Shown here: piece after piece, positions 1-7,900 of the stretch
Position numbering within the stretch: position 1 is the stretch's first letter
How the letters are laid out: each line of letters opens with the position of its first letter
Notes under the pieces: model-generated
Seen by the model: the letters and a program-made list of their open reading frames with translations, nothing else
Told to the model about the DNA's origin: nothing
Database searches by the model: none
Assembly: GCA_046498185.1 (NCBI GenBank)
Contig: JAWOBE010000198.1
Coordinates: 1-10,724, forward strand
Reading direction: 5' to 3'
Length of the DNA stretch: 10,724 nt
Origin: CAYXDR01 sp046498185
GTDB lineage: Bacteria; Desulfobacterota; DSM-4660; Desulfatiglandales; Desulfatiglandaceae
Translations under genes and position numbers: made by a program

Positions 1-1
1 T

Positions 2-3000
2 CTCCGGGAAGGTTACAGCGCTGTGTATCTTGCGGTTGGTGCGCACCTTGGGATGAAACTTTCGATTCCAGGGGAGGAAGCCGATGGGGTACGTCAAGGG
101 GTTGATTTTCTCCGTGAGTTGAATCTGAAAGGCCATGTTTCGGCAGGCAGCCGTGTTGCGGTGATAGGTGGAGGTAATGTTGCGATAGATGTAGCGCGTT
201 CGGCTGTGAGGCTTGGTGCGGTGGAAGTGACCATTGTTTATCAGGGGACGCGTGCGGAGATGCCTGCATGGGAGGAGGAAATCTGCGCGGCCGAGGCCGA
301 AGGCGTTAAGCTTGTGTATCTTGCGGCGCCGGTTGAGGTGTTGAGCGAGGGAGGCAAGGTGACTGGGCTCAGGTGCATCCGGATGGAGCTCGGGGAGCCC
401 GACGCCTCCGGCCGCAGGAGACCCGTGCCCTTAGAAGGCGACGCCTTCGAAATTCAGATCAATCAACTGATACCTGCCATTGGTCAGATGCCTGATTTTT
501 CGGGTTTGAACGAGGCTGAAGGTTTTTCTTTCACCAGGTGGGGTACGATCGAAGCGGACGACGTGAGCTTTCAGACGAGCCGGCCCGAGGTGTTTGCGGG
601 GGGGGATGCCGTGAGCGGCCCGTGGATTGCGATAGGGGCTGTTTCGGCGGGGAAGGAAGCGGCGGAATCCATCAGGCGCTACCTGGATGGTGAGGATCTC
701 AAGACGGGGCGGGAGAAGAAGTCTCCGGACAGTCAGTCTTACCGTCCGTTGCCTGCGGCGGTGGAACGAAGGGAACGTGCGCGGGTTCGCGAGCTTCCGG
801 TTTCGGAACGTTCCGGGAATTTCAACGAAGTCGAACTGGGCCTGGACCCGGAGGATGGACGCGCCGAGGCGGAAAGGTGCCTCAACTGTGGCTACTGCTG
901 CGAGTGCTACCAGTGTGTGGAGGCCTGCGGCGCGGGGGCGGTCACGCTGGAAACCCATCGGCGGCAGCCGGAAACGGTTACTCTGAATGTAGGGTCGGTG
1001 ATCCTGGCCTCCGGAGCCAAGGCCTTCGATCCATCAAGCTTGGCCGAATACAGCCGGCACAAAAGCAGGGATGTGCTCACCTCGCTTGAATTCGAACGTA
1101 TACTTTCCGCATCCGGGCCTACGATGGGACATCTGGTACGACTTTCCGACGGTGTAGAGCCGAAAAAGATAGCTTGGCTTCAGTGCGTCGGATCAAGAGA
1201 CGTCCATCACTGCGGGCATGGATACTGCTCTTCGGTATGCTGCATGTACGCGATAAAGCAGGCTGTAATCGCCAAAGAACATGCAGGTGATGAACTCGAC
1301 TGCACCATTTTCTATATAGACATGAGAACCCACGGGAAGGACTTCGACCGATACCGCGAGGCCGCTGAAAAAATTCACGGAGTCAAATTTATAAGGACCA
1401 GGGTGCCTACCGTTGAAGTAGTCGAAGGAAGGCCTTACCCGATGATAGACTACGTGGATGAGGAAGGACACCCTGCGCGGGCAAGTTTCGATCTCGTAGT
1501 GCTTTCCACCGGTCTTGAAACGGATGACGATTTCAAGCACCTTTCAGCGAAGTTCGGCTTCGAACTCACCGAAGGGGGGTTCTGTAGCACCGACTCCTTC
1601 CTGCCGGTTCATTCCCCGGTTCGGGGCCTTTTTGCTTGCGGCACATCCCTTGGGCCCAGGGACATCCCGCAGTCGGTCATAGACGCCGGCGCCGCAGCAG
1701 CCGCGGCCGGAAGCCTTCTCACTAAATCCCGCCATACACTCACGCAAGTCAGGGAAATTCCGGCCGAACGCAACACCTCAGGCGAACGCCCGCGCATTGG
1801 CGTATTTGTCTGCCGTTGCGGTATCAACATAGCGGGTGTGATTGATGTCGAGGCGGTACGCGATTATGCCTCCTCTCTGCCGTATGTGGAATATGTAGCG
1901 GACAACCTGTACACCTGCTCCCAGGACACTCAGGAAATCATAACGTCAGTGATAAAAGAGAACGAATTGAACAGAATCGTCGTAGCCGCCTGCACGCCCA
2001 AGACCCACGAACCGCTGTTCCAGGAAACCCTGGTCAACGCCGGGCTGAACAAATATCTTTTCGAGATGACCAACATCCGAAACCAGGATTCCTGGGTACA
2101 TAGAAACGACCCGGCTGCGGCTACAGACAAGGCCAAAGATTTGGTTCGGATGGCGGTCGCGAAAGTCGCACTCCTCGAACCTGTGCAGGACACCGAACTC
2201 GATGTAAACCCCGGTGTTCTGGTCGTCGGCGCCGGCATTTCCGGCATCAGTGCCGCGCTTTCACTCGCTACACAGGGTTACCCGGTGACGATCGTCGAAC
2301 GGGCGCAGGAACCCGGGGGCCAGGCGAAGAGAATCCACACCACGTGGAAAGGAGAAAACGTAAAAAAGCGTCTCGAAGCGCTGGTAAAAACTGCGGCCGA
2401 AAACCCGATGATTGAACTTAACTGCGCCACCGAAATCGAATCAGTAGAGGGTTTTGTCGGAAATTTCAAGACGACACTCGACACCCCGGCCGGAAGCCGG
2501 GTGGTGGAACACGGAGCTGCCATAATTGCAACCGGGGCGAAGGAATACACCCCGGATGAATATCTATACGGGCGCCACGACGCTGTAACGACCCATTTGG
2601 AACTCGACGGTGTTTTAATGGATGACCCCGGCAAGCTGGACGGAATCGAAACCGTAGCCTTTATACAATGCGTGGGTTCGAGGGACAAGGAACGGCCCTA
2701 CTGTTCGCGGGTCTGCTGTACGCATACCATGGAAAGCGCACTCAAGCTCAAGGAGCGTAACCCGGCATGCCGGATCTACGTGCTTTACAGGGATATCCGC
2801 ACTTATGGAGAAAGAGAATCCCTTTACCGGGATGCCCGGCTTGCAGGCGTCATCTTTATTCGCTACGATCCTGAGGCCAAACCAAAGGTTTCGGCAGACG
2901 GTGTCCGGGTGCGGATCGAAGCTTACGATCCAGTGCTTGAACAGCAGGTGTCGATTCCCGCCGACCTGCTTGTGCTCGCCACCGCGGTGATCCCCCGCAT

Positions 3001-3454
3001 CAACGAAAATTTGGCAGGCCTCTTCAAGGTAACCTTAAACGAAGACGGATTTTTCAGCGAAAAGCACGCCAAATTGGGTCCGAACGAATTCGCATCGGAC
3101 GGTGTCTACCTCTGTGGCATGGCCCATTACCCGAAACCGATCGATGAATCGGTGGCCCAGGCGCTCGCCGCAGCATCCCGCGCCTGCACATTACTTTCAG
3201 CGGGGAAAGTCAAGGTCAGCGGCGAGGTGGCGGCGGTGGACCCGGTTGCATGCAGCGGCTGCGGCGTGTGCATAGAGATCTGCCCTTACTCCGCGCCCTC
3301 TTTCAGGGAAGAAGGGCCTTTTGCCGGACGCGCCGAAATAAACCCTGTGCTGTGCAAAGGCTGCGGCCTCTGCACTGCCTCCTGCCGCTCCGGCGCCATC
3401 ACGCTCAAAGGTTTTGCTCCCGAGCAAATTTTAGCTATGATAGAAGCAATGTAG
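2..3454 (+). CDS. GltD–HdrA fusion, FAD/NAD(P)H and Fe-S oxidoreductase (5' partial)
   Basis: This is probably a cytoplasmic electron-transfer flavoprotein of the heterodisulfide reductase HdrA class, which in HdrABC-type complexes splits or confurcates electrons between NAD(P)H, ferredoxin and a disulfide or other acceptor. The reading frame is open from base 2, and the residues before the GTG at 23 continue a typical GltD motif, so the true start lies upstream. Counting from that GTG, a GltD-like half carries GGGNVAID (49-56) and the FAD motif FAGGDAV (191-197). A seven-cysteine segment follows (C286 to C302), then an HdrA-like half (about 320-568) with CVGSRD and CSSVCC. A second HdrA unit has an N-terminal part with CRCG (597), C632 and C657, a Rossmann motif GAGISG (736-741), CVGSRD (883) and CSRVCC (894-899). 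It ends in two CxxCxxCxxxC clusters (C1077-C1087, C1111-C1121). The family call is firm; partners and substrates are not visible. Confidence 0.9.
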   Translation, partial: LREGYSAVYLAVGAHLGMKLSIPGEEADGVRQGVDFLRELNLKGHVSAGSRVAVIGGGNVAIDVARSAVRLGAVEVTIVYQGTRAEMPAWEEEICAAEAEGVKLVYLAAPVEVLSEGGKVTGLRCIRMELGEPDASGRRRPVPLEGDAFEIQINQLIPAIGQMPDFSGLNEAEGFSFTRWGTIEADDVSFQTSRPEVFAGGDAVSGPWIAIGAVSAGKEAAESIRRYLDGEDLKTGREKKSPDSQSYRPLPAAVERRERARVRELPVSERSGNFNEVELGLDPEDGRAEAERCLNCGYCCECYQCVEACGAGAVTLETHRRQPETVTLNVGSVILASGAKAFDPSSLAEYSRHKSRDVLTSLEFERILSASGPTMGHLVRLSDGVEPKKIAWLQCVGSRDVHHCGHGYCSSVCCMYAIKQAVIAKEHAGDELDCTIFYIDMRTHGKDFDRYREAAEKIHGVKFIRTRVPTVEVVEGRPYPMIDYVDEEGHPARASFDLVVLSTGLETDDDFKHLSAKFGFELTEGGFCSTDSFLPVHSPVRGLFACGTSLGPRDIPQSVIDAGAAAAAAGSLLTKSRHTLTQVREIPAERNTSGERPRIGVFVCRCGINIAGVIDVEAVRDYASSLPYVEYVADNLYTCSQDTQEIITSVIKENELNRIVVAACTPKTHEPLFQETLVNAGLNKYLFEMTNIRNQDSWVHRNDPAAATDKAKDLVRMAVAKVALLEPVQDTELDVNPGVLVVGAGISGISAALSLATQGYPVTIVERAQEPGGQAKRIHTTWKGENVKKRLEALVKTAAENPMIELNCATEIESVEGFVGNFKTTLDTPAGSRVVEHGAAIIATGAKEYTPDEYLYGRHDAVTTHLELDGVLMDDPGKLDGIETVAFIQCVGSRDKERPYCSRVCCTHTMESALKLKERNPACRIYVLYRDIRTYGERESLYRDARLAGVIFIRYDPEAKPKVSADGVRVRIEAYDPVLEQQVSIPADLLVLATAVIPRINENLAGLFKVTLNEDGFFSEKHAKLGPNEFASDGVYLCGMAHYPKPIDESVAQALAAASRACTLLSAGKVKVSGEVAAVDPVACSGCGVCIEICPYSAPSFREEGPFAGRAEINPVLCKGCGLCTASCRSGAITLKGFAPEQILAMIEAM

Positions 3455-3472
3455 ATAAACCAACAGCAAGAC

Positions 3473-3496
3473 CGTCGAGGCCTTTATTCCTCAACG
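3473..3496. terminator. Weak hairpin between convergent genes
   Basis: The arms CGTCGAGG (3473-3480) and CCTCAACG (3489-3496) pair over eight positions with one mismatch around an eight-base loop. The loop contains the stop codon of the leftward gene. On the + strand a run of six T begins about ten bases after the stem (3507-3512), which is further away than in a standard intrinsic terminator. On the - strand no T run follows. It could end rightward transcription of the HdrA-type gene, but the stem is short and the call is weak. Confidence 0.22.
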
Positions 3497-4062
3497 AAGA
3501 GTGAGCTTTTTTCCCAGTCCCGGTGTTCTTCCTGGAAGGACTTGAGAAAAGAGCGGCCCTTTTTGTTCCTCACATCATAGATCGCATGCCTGAGGATGGT
3601 GACGGGTAGACCCCCTTTCAGGTGTACCGTGATGTCGTACCGGCTGAAATCGGCCACCACGCCCCGAATGATTTTCCCATCCAGCAGGGTGAAAAAGAGA
3701 ACTTCCCTTTCCTTCATCAGGGGAAAAAGAGATTTATTTTTTACAAAGTAACGTTTCCCAGGCGCCAGGATGGGTTCAAGCCCCATGGCCTGCACCTTTT
3801 TGTCCGTCTTGAGGAGAGGGCCGATCTTTTCGGACAGATCCGCAGGATAAAGAAATGCAATCTGGACCTTCTCTACATCCTCCTGCCCATCCTCGGTCTC
3901 CAGGGTCAATGCCCATTTGCGATTTTCCAGCACCTTCGCGATCCGGGAGCGGTTTCCGTGAAGGTGAATTTTCCAGGGATTCCCGGACTCCAGAGCCGTG
4001 TCAAAGATCGAAATCTCGTAGTTAGCGTCCTTGTACTCCTTTAATCCCTCAAGATGTGCCAT
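3484..4062 (-). CDS. Hfq/Sm-like RNA-binding domain protein
   Basis: This 192-residue protein has no signal peptide or membrane segment. Residues about 119-163 read like an Hfq Sm fold: a beta-rich stretch with LLDGKIIRGVVADF (127-139) in the place of the Sm1 motif (hydrophobic-NG-x-x-x-x-G-x-V-x-x-F) and TILRHAIYDV (155-164) in the place of the Hfq Sm2 motif YKHAIS. Known Hfq proteins are 70-110 residues, so this one is about twice as long. Residues 30-73 (WKIHLHGN... KVQIAFLYP) may be a second, degenerate Sm-like unit. The ATG at 4062 was chosen because a strong GGAGG lies six bases upstream; the longer in-frame reading to 4221 would overlap murI. It is the last gene of the leftward cluster, 52 bases after murI. 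RNA binding is inferred from fold similarity only; the role and targets are unknown. Confidence 0.72.
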   Translation of the reverse strand: MAHLEGLKEYKDANYEISIFDTALESGNPWKIHLHGNRSRIAKVLENRKWALTLETEDGQEDVEKVQIAFLYPADLSEKIGPLLKTDKKVQAMGLEPILAPGKRYFVKNKSLFPLMKEREVLFFTLLDGKIIRGVVADFSRYDITVHLKGGLPVTILRHAIYDVRNKKGRSFLKSFQEEHRDWEKSSLFVEE

Positions 4063-4068
4063 CTTCCG

Positions 4069-4073
4069 CCTCC
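4069..4073 (-). promoter_or_regulatory. Ribosome binding site of the Hfq-like gene
   Basis: On the minus strand GGAGG is followed by a six-base spacer (CGGAAG) and ATG. This is the best Shine-Dalgarno site near this gene. It places the start at 4062 rather than at the upstream start codon at 4221 inside murI. Confidence 0.8.
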
Positions 4074-4114
4074 ATAATATGGCCTGGTTGTATTCCCGAT
4101 TAACCGGACGGCCT

Positions 4115-4921
4115 TTAAAGCGAAGCGAATCGGACGTCCTGGATCTCTTGCTCCAGGAAATTCTCCCCAAAACTTCTGAAGCGTTCCGGATCGTCCGTCG
4201 TATAAAACTCCCTTTGCCCACGCCTCGAAAGCCTGGTTTCCATCTCAGGATGCCTTACAAGATAATCTGCGAGCTTATCCGCCACCACAGCCGGCGCGTC
4301 CAAAACCCTGCAGTTCTTCCCCATGATGCGCGCGATGTCCCTTCCCAGAAACGGGTAGTGGGTACAGCCCGGTATCAGCGTATCCACATGCTTGCTTTTC
4401 AGGGGTCGCAAGTACTTTTTAAGGACCATGTTGGTCTCGGGTTTTCCCACCCACCCTTCCTCTACCAAGGGGACCAGGAGGGGGCAGGCCCAGGTGAAAA
4501 TTTTCAAACCAGGGTTCAGTTTGTGCAGCTCCTCCTCATAGACGCGGGAGTCGATGGTCGCCTGGGTGCCGATGACGGCGATTCGTCCCCACCGGGTCGC
4601 TTCAACAGCGGCCTCGGCGAGAGGGATGACGACACCCAGAACCCGCAGAGCCGGTCGATGGAGGGGCAGCCATTCCCGCTGGATCCTGTGGAGCGCCTTA
4701 ACAGATGCTGTGTTGCAGGCCAAAATGATTAACTCGGCACCGCGGTCGAAGAGGAACTCAATGGCCTCCCGAGTATAATCATAGACCAACTTGAGGGATT
4801 TATTGCCATAAGGCGCCCGCGCGCTGTCCCCCAGGTATAGATAATCATAAGCGGGAAGAACCTTTAAAAAAGCTTTGAGAATTGTCAACCCGCCGTATCC
4901 TGAATCGAAAACTCCGATCAT
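4115..4921 (-). CDS. murI: Glutamate racemase
   Basis: It interconverts L- and D-glutamate without a cofactor in the cytoplasm, supplying D-glutamate for peptidoglycan. The 268-residue length is normal for the family. The start MIGVFDSGYGG matches the conserved N terminus with the acidic residue D6. The two catalytic cysteines are visible in ACNTAS (C69) and GCTHYP (C186), with H188 beside the second. The conserved segment LGDSARAPYG (30-39) and the C-terminal TTDDPERF are also present. An in-frame TTG at 4996 would add 25 residues unlike any MurI N terminus, so the ATG at 4921 is preferred although its ribosome binding site (CGGGG, four bases from ATG) is poor. It lies 71 bases after the EndoQ-helicase gene and 52 before the Hfq-like gene. 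A possible promoter of its own lies in the upstream gap. Nothing about the protein is unusual. Confidence 0.96.
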   Translation of the reverse strand: MIGVFDSGYGGLTILKAFLKVLPAYDYLYLGDSARAPYGNKSLKLVYDYTREAIEFLFDRGAELIILACNTASVKALHRIQREWLPLHRPALRVLGVVIPLAEAAVEATRWGRIAVIGTQATIDSRVYEEELHKLNPGLKIFTWACPLLVPLVEEGWVGKPETNMVLKKYLRPLKSKHVDTLIPGCTHYPFLGRDIARIMGKNCRVLDAPAVVADKLADYLVRHPEMETRLSRRGQREFYTTDDPERFRSFGENFLEQEIQDVRFASL

Positions 4922-4940
4922 AAAACCCCGATAGAAAAAA

Positions 4941-4949
4941 ATGATACCA
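4941..4949 (-). promoter_or_regulatory. Candidate extended -10 promoter for murI
   Basis: The minus strand of the 71-base gap between the EndoQ-helicase stop and the murI start reads TGGTATCAT in an AT-rich context. This matches an extended -10 element (TGnTATAAT) with one mismatch. No convincing -35 box lies 17 bases upstream. A start here would leave a leader of only about 10-15 bases before murI. It would allow murI and the Hfq-like gene to be expressed apart from the genes upstream. Confidence 0.3.
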
Positions 4950-4992
4950 AAACTAACACAACAAACATCACTCCGCCAGGGTAAAAGCCCGA

Positions 4993-7900
4993 TCAAAAAA
5001 GATCCAATTGTTTCGGCGGTTTCTTTTTAGGTTTCCAGGTGCCCCGCTCCAGGGCAATGCAGCACTTAGCAGGGATGAGGTCCAGGAAAGGGGAAGGCAT
5101 CATATCCACTGCCCGTCCTTCGATGGTGCGCCTGGTTGCGTGGGAAAGAATAAGCCTGGAGCGTGTCCTGGTCATTCCCACGTAAAAAAGCCGCCGCTCC
5201 TCAGCCTCGTTTGTATCCCCGAAAAGATTGCAGGGCAGAAGTCGATCTTCGCAGCCCGCGATGAACACCACCGACCATTCAAGGCCCTTGGCCGCATGCA
5301 GCGACATGAGGGCCACCCGGTCTCCCAGCAGGCTTTGGTGATCCACAGCCCGGTCCAGGGAAAGTAAGTCTAAAAAGGAAGACAGATCGCCCTCGAACTC
5401 TTCTGCCATCTCCTTGACCCGCCTCAAAACGACGGCCTCCTCTTCACCTAGATCCTTGAACCCATGGAGGGCGGAGGCCTGTTCGATCAGGCCAGGTAAG
5501 TCGGAACCCAGTGCCGGCATTCCCCCTTCCCCAATCATCTCACGCAAATCCATCTTAGGAGGAACCACATTGAATTCATTGAGGACTTCCGCATAAACCT
5601 TTCGATAATGGGAATTCTCCGGGTTTTGGAGAACCTGGAGAAACCGCCAGAGGAGGCAAGCCGGGTGACGGCTGATCAAAGGTTTCTCCCCGGAGCGGAT
5701 ATAGGGTATCCCGGCCCTCGAAAAAGCATCCTCGAAGGCATCTCCCTCTGCGTTTAAGCGAAAAAGGACAGCAATGTCACCGAAGCTCAAATTTTCACCT
5801 TCTTCATAGGAAGCCACTCTGCCGCTGTCCAAAGAAAAATGAGTAGTGCCGCCCATAAGTTTTTCGACCTGTTCCACGCACATCTCCGCCTCCTCGGCAG
5901 CGCTCCGGCAGGGGCAAACGGCGACCGGCGCGCCTCCGGTAAACTCTCCTTCGAGGGGTGCCTGACCGTCCATCAGGCCTGCGGCGGCGTCCAGGATCAC
6001 CTGGGGGGAACGATAGTTGCGCGTGAGCATAATCTCTTCAGCCCCTGGAAAATCCTGTGAAAAGTTGTGAAAGCCGCGGACATCCGCCCCCCGGAAGCCG
6101 TAGATGGCCTGGTTGGGATCCCCTATGGCGAACAAAATAGGGGACTTGACATTGGAACTGCAGACGCCTTCATTTGAAGATGTAGGCCCAAAATTTACCA
6201 GGGCCTTCAGAAGGCTGGCTTGGACGGGGCTGGTATCCTGGTACTCGTCCACGAAAATCCAGGGGTAATGCCTCGCCCATTCTGCGGTCGCATCCGGGTG
6301 TTCCCGGAACAACCTCAGAGTCTCCGTTTCCAGGTCGTCGAAATCGAGCATTCCCAGGCTCCGGAGTTCCTTTTGGTAAATTTCAAAAAGAGGGATCAGG
6401 CCTTCAAAGGAGGAATCAGGAGGCCGGTCATCGAGACGGAATGCCTTCAGTGAAGACAAATTCCGCAGAAGGGCCGCGGCCTTCTTAGCACTCTTCCCCG
6501 CTCGGATGCAGGCCCTCCGGGCCAGCGCCTGCGCGTCGGGCTCCGAGCATAGGACAAAATCCGGAGGAAGCCCCGACCTTGAACCCTCATGGCGAAGGAC
6601 TTCCAGGCAAAAACCGTGGAAGGTGGTCACAAGCATCCCCCTACCCGAAGTACCAGGAACCAGAGCCACAATCCTCTCGTGGACCTCCCTGGCGGCTTTA
6701 TGGGTAAAGGTAAGGGCAAGCACCTGTTCAGGCATGGCGCGGCTCGATCGAATCAGCCATGCAATCCGCCGCGTCAGGGTCATGGTCTTCCCCGTACCGG
6801 GACCGGCAATGATGCGGAGATGCCCACCCTCATAAACGACCGCCTCTCTCTGGGCCGGGTTAAGGGGGTCAAGCAGCGGATCCGCCGTCTTCGTCGGAGC
6901 GGACGTCTGTCTCTCTTTTATTTTCCCTGCATGGAGGCGTTTTCCGATCGAAAGGGTGCGATTTCTCTCAGTCGCCCGGACCATCTGGAAAAGCTCCCCC
7001 TGCCCCGATAATTCATCCATTTCTCCCGGCTCGAACAAACGGATCATACCATACTCTCCGTCGTATCCTTTCTGCCGGATCACATGCCCCCGTCGCATGC
7101 GATCCAGTGCCTCGGCCAGCAGACCACCTCCAAACTTCTCCACCTCCTCACGGTTAACGTCCATCAGGATATTCAATTCCGGCCCCAGCGAGGATAACAG
7201 GTCATCGTAGGCCGCCCGAACCTTCTTGGTGGCGGGACCACACCTGAGAATCTCGGAGAGAATCTCGGGAAGAGGTATAAGGCTGTGGAAAGGCTTGGAA
7301 AGCATCGGTGTACTTCGGTCCGCCAATTCGGTTATCCGGTGAAGAACCCCAAGGGTGAGCGGTTTCCCGCAGACCGGGCAGATCCCACCGCATTCCAGCG
7401 CATCGACGGGATGAAGGCACACGTCGCATTTGCGATGTCCATCGTAGTGGTATTTGCCTTCCTCGGGGTAAAACTCCACGGTGCCTTCGAAGCCGCGGCC
7501 GTCCGTCATGGCGGCGCAAATGCGGTCATAATCGAAAGGAACGTCAAAAAGGTCGGCCTCCCGGCCCAGTTTCTCGGGAGAATGGGCGTCGGAATGCGAA
7601 ACCAGAAGGTAGGGATCAAGGGCCGACAGGAGCCGATTCATGGGAGGGTCCGAGGAAAGCCCCGTTTCCAGGGCATGAATGTGAGGGGTAAGATCCGCGA
7701 AACATTCCTCGACCGTGTCAAAACCCGATTTGGTACCGAACAAGGAAAACCAGGGCGTCCAGATGTGGGCCGGGATAAAAAACGCCCGGTCGCTTGACTC
7801 CAATGTGATTTCCAGCAAATCCCGCGAGTCCAGCCCCAGGATGGGCCTGCCGTCGGATTTGATGTTTCCGATACGCGCCAGTCGATGGTTGAATTTTTCC

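Noticed and set aside
23..900. Calling the first gene a glutamate synthase small subunit
   Set aside because: Only the first part is GltD-like; no large-subunit gene is visible and most of the protein is HdrA-type with Fe-S clusters, so glutamate synthesis is not the likely role.
431..958. A 175-codon minus strand open frame inside the first gene
   Set aside because: It is Arg/Pro-rich antisense shadow of the GltD/ferredoxin part and has no motif or ribosome binding site of note.
4031..4732. A 233-codon open frame on the + strand
   Set aside because: It is antisense to murI, whose catalytic motifs and length are intact on the other strand, and its translation shows no recognisable motif.
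4922..4996. TTG start at 4996 for a longer MurI
   Set aside because: The extra 25 residues do not resemble any MurI N terminus, whereas ATG at 4921 gives the canonical MIGVFDSG start.
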